From contig CAJTIR010000008.1 of assembly GCA_910576385.1 (NCBI GenBank), positions 1 through 64,000 of the forward strand: 64,000 bases of DNA, in the 5' to 3' direction. Under the pieces are notes generated by a model. It had not been told where the DNA came from, did not search any database, and saw only the letters and a program-made list of their open reading frames with translations. Below, one piece after another: positions 30,415 through 38,789 of the stretch. The stretch's first letter is position 1; each line of letters starts with the position of its first letter. Origin of the DNA: Lachnospiraceae bacterium. Its GTDB lineage: Bacteria; Bacillota; Clostridia; Lachnospirales; Lachnospiraceae. The position numbers and the translations under genes were made by a program.

Positions 30415-31190
30415 TATAGCTCCTTTCTGCTAAACCAAAATCCTGTTAAGCATACAGCCAAAGTTAATACTACAATTGACACTATAATTCCCAGCGGTAT
30501 AACTGATGTATCTAATAAAGGATTTGATGAGTCCAGAACAACACCATTTGGATGTACGCCTATAATCGGACACATTAGCCTTGTTGCATAACTCCATGGA
30601 CAAACTATCCAATACGAAGTCGGAGCCACCATTACACCTAAGAATGTTCCTAAAATACCTATCCCAATGCTTAAAAGAAAATCACTCATTGTAGCAATCC
30701 ATAATTGTATAGGAATAAGAACAAGAGAAACAAGCCAGCATAATAGACCCGCAGTAATAATCTGCCTTAATGGCATCGCCCCTTTTTCTGTTAATAACCC
30801 TGAAACTATGATTGATAGAATCAGCACAATACTGGACATAAAAGAAATAATAGCCATACCAAAGACTTTATTTATCCATATTTTAAAAGGTGATATGTCG
30901 TGCGAACGCTGTACCCTATAATTTCCAGCCTTTTTTTCTTGCAGAGCTACCAGACCACCAAACAGCCCCATTCCAAGAGGAAGAAAAAGGAAAGACCACC
31001 AGTTAAAAACTAATGCTAAAAAGACATTCCAACTCGAAGCGACAGTTGCATTACTAGCAGCTTGAGCATTATTTTCAATAATATAATTTATTACAATAGA
31101 ATAAACCGCAAAAAACACTGGTATAAAAATTATCAGTTTGGCAGTAAATGTTCTTTTATATTTTATTAATTCAGAAAACATACTTTTCAT
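30414..31190 (-). CDS. Lantibiotic-immunity ABC permease (MutE/EpiE/LanE-like)
   Basis: A 258-residue, six-segment membrane protein. The opening FSELIKYKRTFTAKLIIFIP matches the MutE/EpiE family. The ATG at 31190 overlaps the ATPase gene stop (TAATG) behind GGTGGGTGCG; a GTG three codons earlier is possible. Partner of the LanG-like permease. Confidence 0.82.
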   Translation of the reverse strand: MKSMFSELIKYKRTFTAKLIIFIPVFFAVYSIVINYIIENNAQAASNATVASSWNVFLALVFNWWSFLFLPLGMGLFGGLVALQEKKAGNYRVQRSHDISPFKIWINKVFGMAIISFMSSIVLILSIIVSGLLTEKGAMPLRQIITAGLLCWLVSLVLIPIQLWIATMSDFLLSIGIGILGTFLGVMVAPTSYWIVCPWSYATRLMCPIIGVHPNGVVLDSSNPLLDTSVIPLGIIVSIVVLTLAVCLTGFWFSRKEL

Positions 31191-31891
31191 TATACGCACC
31201 CACCTTTCAGAATAACATCAGTAAAAAACTGTTCCAGATTTTCTTGCGAATTAGGCACGCCTTGATATAATAACTTTCCTTTACTAATAATGCCGATTTC
31301 ATCAACAACTTGTGCCACCTCGGTCAAAATGTGACTTGACAAAACAACGGTTATCCCTTTAGACGGAAAAGATGATATAAGTTCTCTTAGTTCCTGTATT
31401 CCAAAAGGGTCTAACCCATTTGTAGGTTCATCAAGAATTAACAATTTAGGATTGTTTAATAATGCAATCGCAATTCCAAGTCTTTGTTTCATTCCTAACG
31501 AAAATTGTGATGCTCTTTTCTTCCCAGTATCTTTTAAATCGACGATTTGCAAAACCTCGTCAATTCTGGTATCTGGTATTCCCAAAAGTTTTGTATGCAC
31601 CAAAAGATTTTCTCTTGCAGTAAGATTTCCATATAAAGCAGGAGCTTCAATCAATGCACCTATTTGAGATAAGGAACTTCTTTTCCATTGTCCATTATCA
31701 AATAAAATTGAACCACTTGTAGGATGCAAAAGTCCTACAAGCATTTTTAAGATAGTCGATTTTCCTGCACCATTTGGACCAAGTAAGCCATAAATACTGT
31801 TTCTTTTTATCTGCAAAGAGATATTATCGACTGCCTTTTGACTGCCAAACTCTTTACATAAATTTTGAGTTTCTAGTATTAAATTTTCCAT
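31190..31891 (-). CDS. Lantibiotic-immunity ABC ATPase (LanF-like)
   Basis: A 233-residue ATPase from ATG 31891 (GGAGGCTATTAATA upstream; an open frame extends further without a signal). Walker A GLLGPNGAGKSTIL, Q-loop region, signature FSLGMKQRLGIAIALL, and Walker B LLILDEPTNGLDP are intact. First gene of the F-E-G-R-K transcription unit. The 250 bp upstream of it are AT-rich and hold no gene. Confidence 0.9.
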   Translation of the reverse strand: MENLILETQNLCKEFGSQKAVDNISLQIKRNSIYGLLGPNGAGKSTILKMLVGLLHPTSGSILFDNGQWKRSSLSQIGALIEAPALYGNLTARENLLVHTKLLGIPDTRIDEVLQIVDLKDTGKKRASQFSLGMKQRLGIAIALLNNPKLLILDEPTNGLDPFGIQELRELISSFPSKGITVVLSSHILTEVAQVVDEIGIISKGKLLYQGVPNSQENLEQFFTDVILKGGCV

Positions 31892-32101
31892 TATTAATAG
31901 CCTCCTGTGAATAATAGATTTATTACTATGAAAAAAGCCTAACACATAAAAATAACCGTTTTATAACAATCGGAAAATTCAAGTCAACAATTTTAATTCA
32001 GATTATTGGAGTAATCTTATCCAGTGTTTATGCTTCTTATAGCAAGAAATGATATATCCTATTGCAAGAGATTTCACATCGTTTAATCATAACTCTCCGA
32101 A

Positions 32102-32134
32102 AAAGAAAAACGACAGAGCTTTAACCCTCTGCCG
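32102..32134 (-). terminator. Terminator downstream of tnpV
   Basis: CGGCAGAG (32127-32134) pairs with CTCTGTCG (32111-32118) on the minus strand, followed by TTTTTC. It ends the ICE tnpV unit. The nested element probably begins between here and 31,891. Confidence 0.75.
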
Positions 32135-32142
32135 CTAATCCG

Positions 32143-32517
32143 TTATGTGTAGATTATTTCCTCATTCACAATCTCCCTCGCACAACCCCTTATGTTATTC
32201 ATTCTTCCTGTCCATTCTAAGGCGTTTTCTTCCTTTAGCTGTTCCGTGATACCCTGTGCCTGTTTCATGCCCTCTATGAGCCTTTCAAAGCGTTCCTGCG
32301 CCTGCCTGTCAATGTCGGCAAGGTAAGCATTGAGCCTGCCGCTTGTGAGAAGATTGGTGTATGTAACCCTGCGGTACTTCTTCAAATAGTCTAGATGCCG
32401 CTGTCCCCATGTGCCTATCGGCTGTTCTTCTTCGGCGGGTACAGTCAAGCACGGTATTAAGTAATCTCCTTGCCGCTCGTATTTGCCGCCCAGTTCCTCA
32501 AATAATGATTTTGCCAT
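32143..32517 (-). CDS. tnpV: TnpV-family protein (free-standing copy)
   Basis: A 124-residue protein with the TnpV pattern GDYLIPCLTVP, RRVTYTNLLTSGRLNAYL, GITEQLKEEN and WTGRMNNIRGCARE. The ATG follows GGAGGTAACAGACA. TnpV occurs in Tn4451-like and many Clostridia elements; function unknown. A second family member is encoded in an alternative frame inside the giant gene (16424-16777). Confidence 0.82.
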   Translation of the reverse strand: MAKSLFEELGGKYERQGDYLIPCLTVPAEEEQPIGTWGQRHLDYLKKYRRVTYTNLLTSGRLNAYLADIDRQAQERFERLIEGMKQAQGITEQLKEENALEWTGRMNNIRGCAREIVNEEIIYT

Positions 32518-32568
32518 TGTCTGTTACCTCCACATTCTTTTTTATTTTGAATGTCCGCAAAATCCGTC

Positions 32569-32676
32569 CTACATCTTTTGGATGCAGACATCGCAGAAAA
32601 TAGTACGGCTGTCCTTATATCGGGGATAAGGACAGGTCGTGCAGTCATATTTCTTATGGTTTTCATTGCTGCTCAT
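32569..32676 (-). CDS. Possible 35-residue zinc-binding protein
   Basis: ATG 32676 lies one base after the stop of the 91-residue gene. The peptide contains YDCTTCPYPRYKDSR then FCDVCIQKM, two CxxC pairs 13 residues apart, a plausible zinc knuckle. The ribosome binding site is weak, so translation would depend on coupling to the upstream gene. Confidence 0.45.
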   Translation of the reverse strand: MSSNENHKKYDCTTCPYPRYKDSRTIFCDVCIQKM

Positions 32677-32677
32677 G

Positions 32678-32953
32678 CTACCGCTCACGCCCATCGTGCT
32701 GCTTCACTTTTTTATCTGGCTGTTGATTGTATGGCATCTGGCACTCTGACTGGTAGCGTTCGTTCAGCTTCTCCCTCGCCGCTTCAAGGGTATTGCAGTA
32801 ACAGCCCCAGTAATAGTTGTCGCCGCCCTTGCAGTACCAGCATACATACGGGTTCGGGGCTTTCGGGTGATGCCCGATGACAAGCTCCGTGTTCCCGATT
32901 GTGCAACTCTCTATGATTTCATAGCCCTGATTGGAGCGTGTTTCACCGTCCAT
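32678..32953 (-). CDS. Small ICE protein related to the N-terminal domain at 19298-19903
   Basis: A 91-residue protein with GYEIIESCTIGNTELVIG and PYVCWYCKGGDNYYWGCYC, then a helix (TLEAAREKLNERY) and a charged tail. It shares the order and spacing of conserved residues with the N-terminal third of the 201-residue protein at 19298-19903. This suggests a common small beta-rich domain and supports both genes belonging to one ICE backbone. Function unknown. Confidence 0.68.
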   Translation of the reverse strand: MDGETRSNQGYEIIESCTIGNTELVIGHHPKAPNPYVCWYCKGGDNYYWGCYCNTLEAAREKLNERYQSECQMPYNQQPDKKVKQHDGRER

Positions 32954-32988
32954 AGGCGTTCCTCCTCTCTTTCAATTTTTTACTCACT

Positions 32989-33294
32989 TCAAGATTCTTT
33001 GGCATATCTGCGGTATGCCTTTTCCCCTTTGGCTCTGATTTTCTGCATCCGCACACTCCCTAAAAGTTCTGGGCATTTCTCCTGCAATTTGCGGCGTGTC
33101 CTGCCCACGCTCTCAAAGCTCGGCAAGCCAAGCTCCTTATGGTTCAAAAGTATCTGGGCAAGCGGCATATTTCCCGCATCTTTCAGATAAAGGTTGCAGA
33201 GGGCAAGGTACAGCACCATGTCGTCGTTTCTGGCGTCCTCATTCTCTTGCAGGACGGCTCTGACTTTGCCCTCAATGGTTTTCAGACTGTCCAT
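32989..33294 (-). CDS. Small phage/ICE-type protein, unknown function
   Basis: A 101-residue protein from ATG 33294 (ACGGAGGAATTT upstream); an upstream open frame lacks a start signal. It is helical, with VRAVLQENEDARNDDMVLYL and a basic C-terminus (SVGRTRRKLQEKCPEL, KAYRRYAKES). The SxxRxRRKxQ pattern followed by a Tyr-rich basic end is common in small phage proteins that may bind DNA. The family name is not known to me. Confidence 0.6.
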   Translation of the reverse strand: MDSLKTIEGKVRAVLQENEDARNDDMVLYLALCNLYLKDAGNMPLAQILLNHKELGLPSFESVGRTRRKLQEKCPELLGSVRMQKIRAKGEKAYRRYAKES

Positions 33295-33395
33295 AAATTC
33301 CTCCGTTCCGTGTGTTTCTTTGCACAAACATCCTTTATAAATGGAAAGAGAGCGGTATTTTTCAACCGCCCCAATCCACATCAATCTGTCTTAAT

Positions 33396-33485
33396 TTATT
33401 TCTTCCTGTTACGGATTTTCAGCCATACCGCCACACTTACCATGAATACGGCAAGAATGGCTGCAATGATTGTCTTTCCCCTCAT
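33396..33485 (-). CDS. Possible 29-residue membrane peptide after the adhesin gene
   Basis: ATG 33485 lies three bases after the adhesin stop, with GGAGGATTAAGGG as ribosome binding site. The peptide is one hydrophobic helix (IIAAILAVFMVSVAVWL) flanked by basic residues. The strong start and clean helix support a real small protein, but no family is known. Confidence 0.5.
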   Translation of the reverse strand: MRGKTIIAAILAVFMVSVAVWLKIRNRKK

Positions 33486-33488
33486 CCC

Positions 33489-36400
33489 TTAATCCTCCTT
33501 TTTCTTTCTTCCGCTCTTGTAGCCCACAAATCCGAAGATTCCTGCACCGATTGTAAATGCCGCCGCAAGGCTTACCCATAAGCCTAAGCTGAAATCATCG
33601 CCTGTTTTCGGCGTGTCACGGAGTTCATTGTGCATGGTGACGGTCGCCGTTTCATCTGTCTTGATGGTCACTTTCTGGTCGGTAGGCAGGATATAACCAG
33701 AAGATGCCTTGTCGTTGACTTCGGACACGGTGTACTCGCCGATACGCAAGCCGTTAATGGCGATTTCGCCGTTTTTGTCCGTCTTGAATGTCTGGTCGTA
33801 ATCTTTGCCGATGACACGGAAAGAGAAGCCCTCCACTTTTCCGTCAGAGGATGTCTTGACGATTTTTAATGAGCCTTTCTGCGCTTCATTCAAGAAGCCC
33901 TTGCCCGCTTCATTCTCCACGTTGTAGGTCTTGCCGTTTTCCTCAATGGATACGGGATAGACGTTCTCATCCAGTACGAAGCCTGTCGGGGCGGTTTTCT
34001 CACGGACAAGGTACTTGCCGTATCTGAGGTCGTTCATCTGGTATACGCCTTTCTCCACCTCGCCCATCTCGCCGAGCAGCTCGTCTTTCTTGTCCAGTTT
34101 CCCGTCGCCGTTGGCATCAGAGTAGACCTCGAATACCGCACCTGTGAGCTTGTTGTCTGGATAGTCCTTGTCTACCTTAGTCAGAGAGAGATTGCCTTTG
34201 ATGAAATAATTTACAAGCTCAATCTCCACAACTTCGTCTACTTCGCCGATTGTTACGCTGATTTCTTCCTCGGAGAGTACATAACCTTTCGGGCTTTCGA
34301 TTTCACGGATTACCCATGTGCCATACGGAACTTCGGCAAAAGAAAAACTGCCGTCATCCTCGGATGTGGCAGTTGCGATTGCATTTTCTTTCGTGTATTC
34401 TGTTGTCCCCGTCTGAAAGATGCCGATGAACGCACCGCCTAAATCTTTGCCGTCCTCGTTGGACTTTTTGCCGCTGACAGAGCCGTAAATCAGTTCGTTT
34501 TCAATGGCTTCTCCCTCGTTTGCCGTGATGTTCACAACGGCTGTTTCCTGCCCTGCATATTCAAAGTCAACAGGGTATTTCTCGTCGCTGACGAGGTAAG
34601 CGGCGTTTGTGCTGATTTCCTGCACATAATAGCTGCCCATCGGTAAATCGCTGATAGCTTTTCCGTGACCGTTCTCATCAAGGAAGATGACTTCAATCAA
34701 TCCGTCCGCAGGAATAACAGAGCCGTCGGCTGCGGTCAGTTCCTCGGCTGCATACAGACCGAACGTGACGTCTTTGATTTCACCGTTGCTGCCCACGCCG
34801 TATGCTTCGTCAACCTCAAGGGTTTTGTTGAGGTCGATTTCCACACGCTGACGCTCATTGTAAAACTCCGTGCCTGTTTCCGTCACTTCAATTTCCTGCC
34901 CCGCATACACAAGCTCAACCGTATGAATTTCATCGTTTAATACCATGCCATACGGGGCGGTCACTTCTTTTACCTCATACTTTCCGAGATAAAGCTCCTT
35001 AGATTCTGCTGTTCCGTCCTCACCAGTGGTAAGTGTGTCCACGACCTCGCCTTTCTCGGCTCTTACTGTTCCGTCTGTCGTGATAATATCCTCGGCTGCG
35101 GTAATCTCGTAAACTGCACCCTCTAAATTATCCACGGCAAAAATCGGCTGGTACAGCCCCTTGTTTCCCGATACCCTGCTGAATACCTCGCCAGATTTTT
35201 CTACCGTAATTTTCCCTTTCTGCGCTACATTGGAGCGTTCCACCTTGACAATAGTGATTCCACTTTCTTCCTCGGAGTTTTCCTGCTCCACGTCAAAATA
35301 AACTGGCTCGGAGTCTAAAACATAGCCGTATGGGGCTTGCACTTCCACAAGCGAATATCCCTTGCCGTATTCTAAGGTCTGCGGCGTGATAAGCCCGCCG
35401 TCCGCTGTGGTGTAGAACGTGTCAATCTCCGTCACTTCTGGATAAGTGAATTTCATTGTTACAAGGTTTCCCTCTGGGTCGTAAATCTGGAAGCCTGCCC
35501 CCGCATACGGGATAACTTTGCCTGTTTCCACGTCTTTCTTAACGATTTTAATATAGCTCTCAAAGTTGGCGTTGTTGATAAGGTAGCGGTAGGTCTGGCT
35601 GTCCTTGCAGATGAACACGTCAAAGTCTTTCATCAGCTCACGCCCGTCCCATCCAGAGGTCTGGTGTACGGTATAAATGCCGTATGGCATATCCTTTGTC
35701 TGGGCAAAGCCGTTCTCATCGCAGATAAGCGTGTCACGTTCGGTTTCCTCCGCCGCATCAAAGCTGCCTGCGGATTTCAAATATACTTCAAAGACAGCCC
35801 CCTCCTCTGGCGTTTCAATCTGGGTTTCGCCGTTGTCGGTGTGCTTGATGATGGCAATGTTCCCCTTAATGACCTGCTCGTTTACGTCGTTCTTGGCAGA
35901 GTTATATTCCACGGTGTAAAGCTCTGGCTCTGCGCCTACATGGTGGATTGTGGTATCCAGAAGATAGCCCTCGGACGGGGCAATCTCACGGACGCTCCAG
36001 TCGTTCCCGCAGATATAATATTTTGTTGTAAACTGCCCGTTCTCGTCGGTGGTGTAGGTGTCCACAAGCTCCTCGCCCTTATAAATGCCGTAAACCGCAC
36101 CTGCAAGGGTGGCGTCGCCCTGCGGCTTCTTCCCCGTTTCCACGTCGGTCTTTAATACCGTGACATTGAATTTCTTTAAGATGTTGGTAAAACTGCGTTT
36201 TGTTACTTTCTTCCACTCAATCGGGGCGGTCTGGGATGCAGGGACAACGTAGCGGATAGCCGTGTCCACTTCTTCAAGGGTATATGGCGTGCTGCCGCTG
36301 ATAAGGACGTTCTCAAACTTCGCCAGCCCGTTCTTATCGGTCACGGCGTATTCATCCACTGCAAGCCCGCTTAAAGAAGTGCCGTAAAGGTGGAACTTCA

Positions 36401-37637
36401 CGCCATCCACAAGATTGTCCTCGGATGTTTTCACAACCTCAAGGCTTCCACGCTTCAAGGTATTGCTGAACGTGACCGTAGAGGTTTTCCCGCCGATAAT
36501 CGTCACGGTCTGTGTTTTCTGCGGCTCGTAGCGGTCGATGGACTGTTCCGTGACGGTGTAAGTGCCAGGGAATAAGCCCTCCACCGTAATATTTCCGTCT
36601 TTATCTGTCTTTACGGTCTTGTTGAAGCCGTCGCCCTTGATGGTAAAGGAAATCCCCGCAACAACGCCGTCCTCGGAAGTCTTTTTCAATGCGACCGTGC
36701 CTGTCGGCGTTTCCACGTTGATATACGCCGTCATGGTGTCCACGTTCTCCACGCCCGTGATAACGTCCTGTAAATTCGGGTCGCCGTAGGCAATCATCTT
36801 CGCCCCGCTGCTGACTGTCGGCGTATTGTTCCTCGTTGCCGTAATCCTCGCCTTGCCGTCAATCGCCTTTTTTGACGTGATGGTGAGCTTGTTCCCAGAT
36901 TTGGAAACTTTCACATTGCTGTCGGAACTGGTAAAGGAATACTCGGAGAGGGCATTATTCTTATCCGTCAATGTCAGACTGTACTTCCCGTCCTTATAGG
37001 CAAGTTCTTTTGTAATATCTTTCTTGCCCGCCGACATGAAGCTTGGAATCGTGCTGTGCCTTGTCATGAATGACACAATCTGGTCGTAAGCCGCCCTCGC
37101 CCCGCTGTTTGCATAATTAGAGCCAAAGTGCAGGCTGTAAACGGTCGTGCTTGTCTGGCTGTACGGGCTTGCTGAATTACGGCATCCCGTGACGAACTCC
37201 CATACAAGGGTCTGCGTGGCAAGCCATTTCTCGTCATCGCTCCCAGATAAATTCCCACTGTTGCCCTGATAGCCGTAGAGCAGGGCAAGCCCTACCGCCT
37301 TTTTCTGGTCTGCGGAGAGGGCGTTCCATGTGTTGGAAGACGCCTTTGCCAGCGTGTTCCCCGTTTTTAAGGGTACGCCCGGCTGAAGGCAGAAAGCCGT
37401 TTCCCCATCCACATACATGCGGTATTTGTATTCCCCCGTGCCTCCTGCTGTATGACCGCCGATGTTCGCACTGGAATTATATCTGATTGCGTTCCCTGCG
37501 CCGTCGTAGGTGTGGGTAAAGCTAATCGTGCCGATGTCGCCCGCCGCAAACACTGTCGTGGCAGGGACGGCGGACAATGCCGTGACCGCAGCCAACGCAA
37601 ACGCCGCAGCCCTTTGAAATAATTTACGAATCTTCAT
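33489..37637 (-). CDS. Thioester-domain / Cna-B repeat surface adhesin with sortase signal
   Basis: A 1,382-residue secreted protein. It has a signal peptide (basic start, AAAFALAAVTALSAVPA core, cleavage near residue 31), a thioester domain with FCLQPG (Cys83) and TQTLVWEF (Gln142) that could crosslink to host targets, then about ten SpaA/Cna-B-type beta domains (repeated GxYTVxE and GKYxVxE edges) expected to form isopeptide bonds. The C-terminus is TPKTGDD, a hydrophobic helix and GRKKKED, an LPXTG-like sorting signal. It would be wall-anchored. ICEs of this family often carry such a gene, perhaps to aid mating contact. Confidence 0.9.
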   Translation of the reverse strand: MKIRKLFQRAAAFALAAVTALSAVPATTVFAAGDIGTISFTHTYDGAGNAIRYNSSANIGGHTAGGTGEYKYRMYVDGETAFCLQPGVPLKTGNTLAKASSNTWNALSADQKKAVGLALLYGYQGNSGNLSGSDDEKWLATQTLVWEFVTGCRNSASPYSQTSTTVYSLHFGSNYANSGARAAYDQIVSFMTRHSTIPSFMSAGKKDITKELAYKDGKYSLTLTDKNNALSEYSFTSSDSNVKVSKSGNKLTITSKKAIDGKARITATRNNTPTVSSGAKMIAYGDPNLQDVITGVENVDTMTAYINVETPTGTVALKKTSEDGVVAGISFTIKGDGFNKTVKTDKDGNITVEGLFPGTYTVTEQSIDRYEPQKTQTVTIIGGKTSTVTFSNTLKRGSLEVVKTSEDNLVDGVKFHLYGTSLSGLAVDEYAVTDKNGLAKFENVLISGSTPYTLEEVDTAIRYVVPASQTAPIEWKKVTKRSFTNILKKFNVTVLKTDVETGKKPQGDATLAGAVYGIYKGEELVDTYTTDENGQFTTKYYICGNDWSVREIAPSEGYLLDTTIHHVGAEPELYTVEYNSAKNDVNEQVIKGNIAIIKHTDNGETQIETPEEGAVFEVYLKSAGSFDAAEETERDTLICDENGFAQTKDMPYGIYTVHQTSGWDGRELMKDFDVFICKDSQTYRYLINNANFESYIKIVKKDVETGKVIPYAGAGFQIYDPEGNLVTMKFTYPEVTEIDTFYTTADGGLITPQTLEYGKGYSLVEVQAPYGYVLDSEPVYFDVEQENSEEESGITIVKVERSNVAQKGKITVEKSGEVFSRVSGNKGLYQPIFAVDNLEGAVYEITAAEDIITTDGTVRAEKGEVVDTLTTGEDGTAESKELYLGKYEVKEVTAPYGMVLNDEIHTVELVYAGQEIEVTETGTEFYNERQRVEIDLNKTLEVDEAYGVGSNGEIKDVTFGLYAAEELTAADGSVIPADGLIEVIFLDENGHGKAISDLPMGSYYVQEISTNAAYLVSDEKYPVDFEYAGQETAVVNITANEGEAIENELIYGSVSGKKSNEDGKDLGGAFIGIFQTGTTEYTKENAIATATSEDDGSFSFAEVPYGTWVIREIESPKGYVLSEEEISVTIGEVDEVVEIELVNYFIKGNLSLTKVDKDYPDNKLTGAVFEVYSDANGDGKLDKKDELLGEMGEVEKGVYQMNDLRYGKYLVREKTAPTGFVLDENVYPVSIEENGKTYNVENEAGKGFLNEAQKGSLKIVKTSSDGKVEGFSFRVIGKDYDQTFKTDKNGEIAINGLRIGEYTVSEVNDKASSGYILPTDQKVTIKTDETATVTMHNELRDTPKTGDDFSLGLWVSLAAAFTIGAGIFGFVGYKSGRKKKED

Positions 37638-37683
37638 TCATTACCTCCTGTTCGTTCTCATGTTGATAGTTGACTTTCTGGCA

Positions 37684-37711
37684 GAAAAAAAGCCGCCCAT
37701 GTGGACAGCCT
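37684..37711 (-). terminator. Terminator between parB and the adhesin gene
   Basis: On the minus strand AGGCTGTCC pairs with GGGCGGCTT (wobbles allowed, short loop) and is followed by TTTTTTT. It separates the partition genes from the adhesin gene, whose start is about 50 bp further. An adhesin promoter must lie in that gap or expression depends on read-through. Confidence 0.75.
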
Positions 37712-37853
37712 TTAATAGTTCTTTTCTCGGATAGTTACTGGCAGTATCTAGGGGGAGAGGTGTGGAGAGGGGGAAGTTAAAAAATTTTTTCTGTTTCCCA
37801 AAGGGCAGACTTTCCCCTCGGTGTCCATCTCCAAAATTCTCATTTTTCCTGCC

Positions 37854-38789
37854 TTACCTCTCGTGAGCCTTGCTCCGCTGCAAGTGGCGGTTGTAGAACT
37901 CCAACGCCTTTACGACAAAATCCGTTTCCTGCCCTCTGGGGATGGATTTCGGTATGAGCTTGGTTATCCGCTCGTCCTTAAAGGCGGGCTTCTCTTTCTG
38001 GTTCGGCTTTTCCTCCTGCATGATGCTCTGGATAACCTCATCCGTGAGCTTTCCCTCCTGCATGAACTTTTTCATCTTGATAGCCTGTGCAAGAGAGGGT
38101 GTCGCATCGTTGTAGCCCATCGCTTCTAAAAGCGTATATTGCTGTTCCTCGGAAAGATAGGAGATTTCCACCGCAGGGCGGAAAGCAATCTGGCGTTCAT
38201 CAACCATTTGCAGGATTTCGGGTACAAGCTCGGTCAAATGAATATAACGATAAATCTGGCTTTGACTATCACCTACATTTTCCGCAAGCTCTATACCAGA
38301 CCTCAACTTTTTACCCACTGGGGAAAAAGTTAAATCTGTTCTTTCCCCCTGCCTATTCATCGCTTCAAGCCGCATCTTATAAGCAAAGGCTTTCTCACTC
38401 GGCAAGATAGTAGTCCTTTGGAGATTACTCTCAACCATGACAATAATTGCTTCGTCACGGGTCAGCTCCTTAACCTCGCATTTGAGCGTTTCAAGCCCCG
38501 CAAGTTCGCAAGCCTTTTTCCTCCTGTGACCGCTGATAAGCTCATACCGCCCATCCTCTTTCTGGCGGACTGTGGCAGGGGTCATCACGCCGCTCCGCCT
38601 TACGCTGTCCACAAGCTGCTCCATGTCCTCGTCCATTAAGACCTTGAACGGATGGTCTGGGAACTCGTCAATCTCCGCAATCGGGATTTCCCTAATTTTG
38701 CTTAGATTCGCTTCCGCACGGCTCTCGTCCGTTTCAAAGAGGTCATCGTATGCGGTCAGCTCGATTTTGCTTTCTCTGCTTCTCGCCAA
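37854..38789 (-). CDS. parB: ParB partition protein of the ICE
   Basis: A 311-residue ParB/Spo0J protein: N-domain FPDHPFKVLMDEDM, YELISGHRRKKACELAG and the ESNLQRTTILPSEKAFAYKM block, then the helix-turn-helix (VGDSQSQIYRYIHLTELV) and a dimerization tail. The start is TTG 38789 behind GGAGGTGGCTGAGC; the gene overlaps parA by 47 bp. With ParA it would keep the excised circular ICE in dividing cells. Confidence 0.9.
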   Translation of the reverse strand: MARSRESKIELTAYDDLFETDESRAEANLSKIREIPIAEIDEFPDHPFKVLMDEDMEQLVDSVRRSGVMTPATVRQKEDGRYELISGHRRKKACELAGLETLKCEVKELTRDEAIIVMVESNLQRTTILPSEKAFAYKMRLEAMNRQGERTDLTFSPVGKKLRSGIELAENVGDSQSQIYRYIHLTELVPEILQMVDERQIAFRPAVEISYLSEEQQYTLLEAMGYNDATPSLAQAIKMKKFMQEGKLTDEVIQSIMQEEKPNQKEKPAFKDERITKLIPKSIPRGQETDFVVKALEFYNRHLQRSKAHER

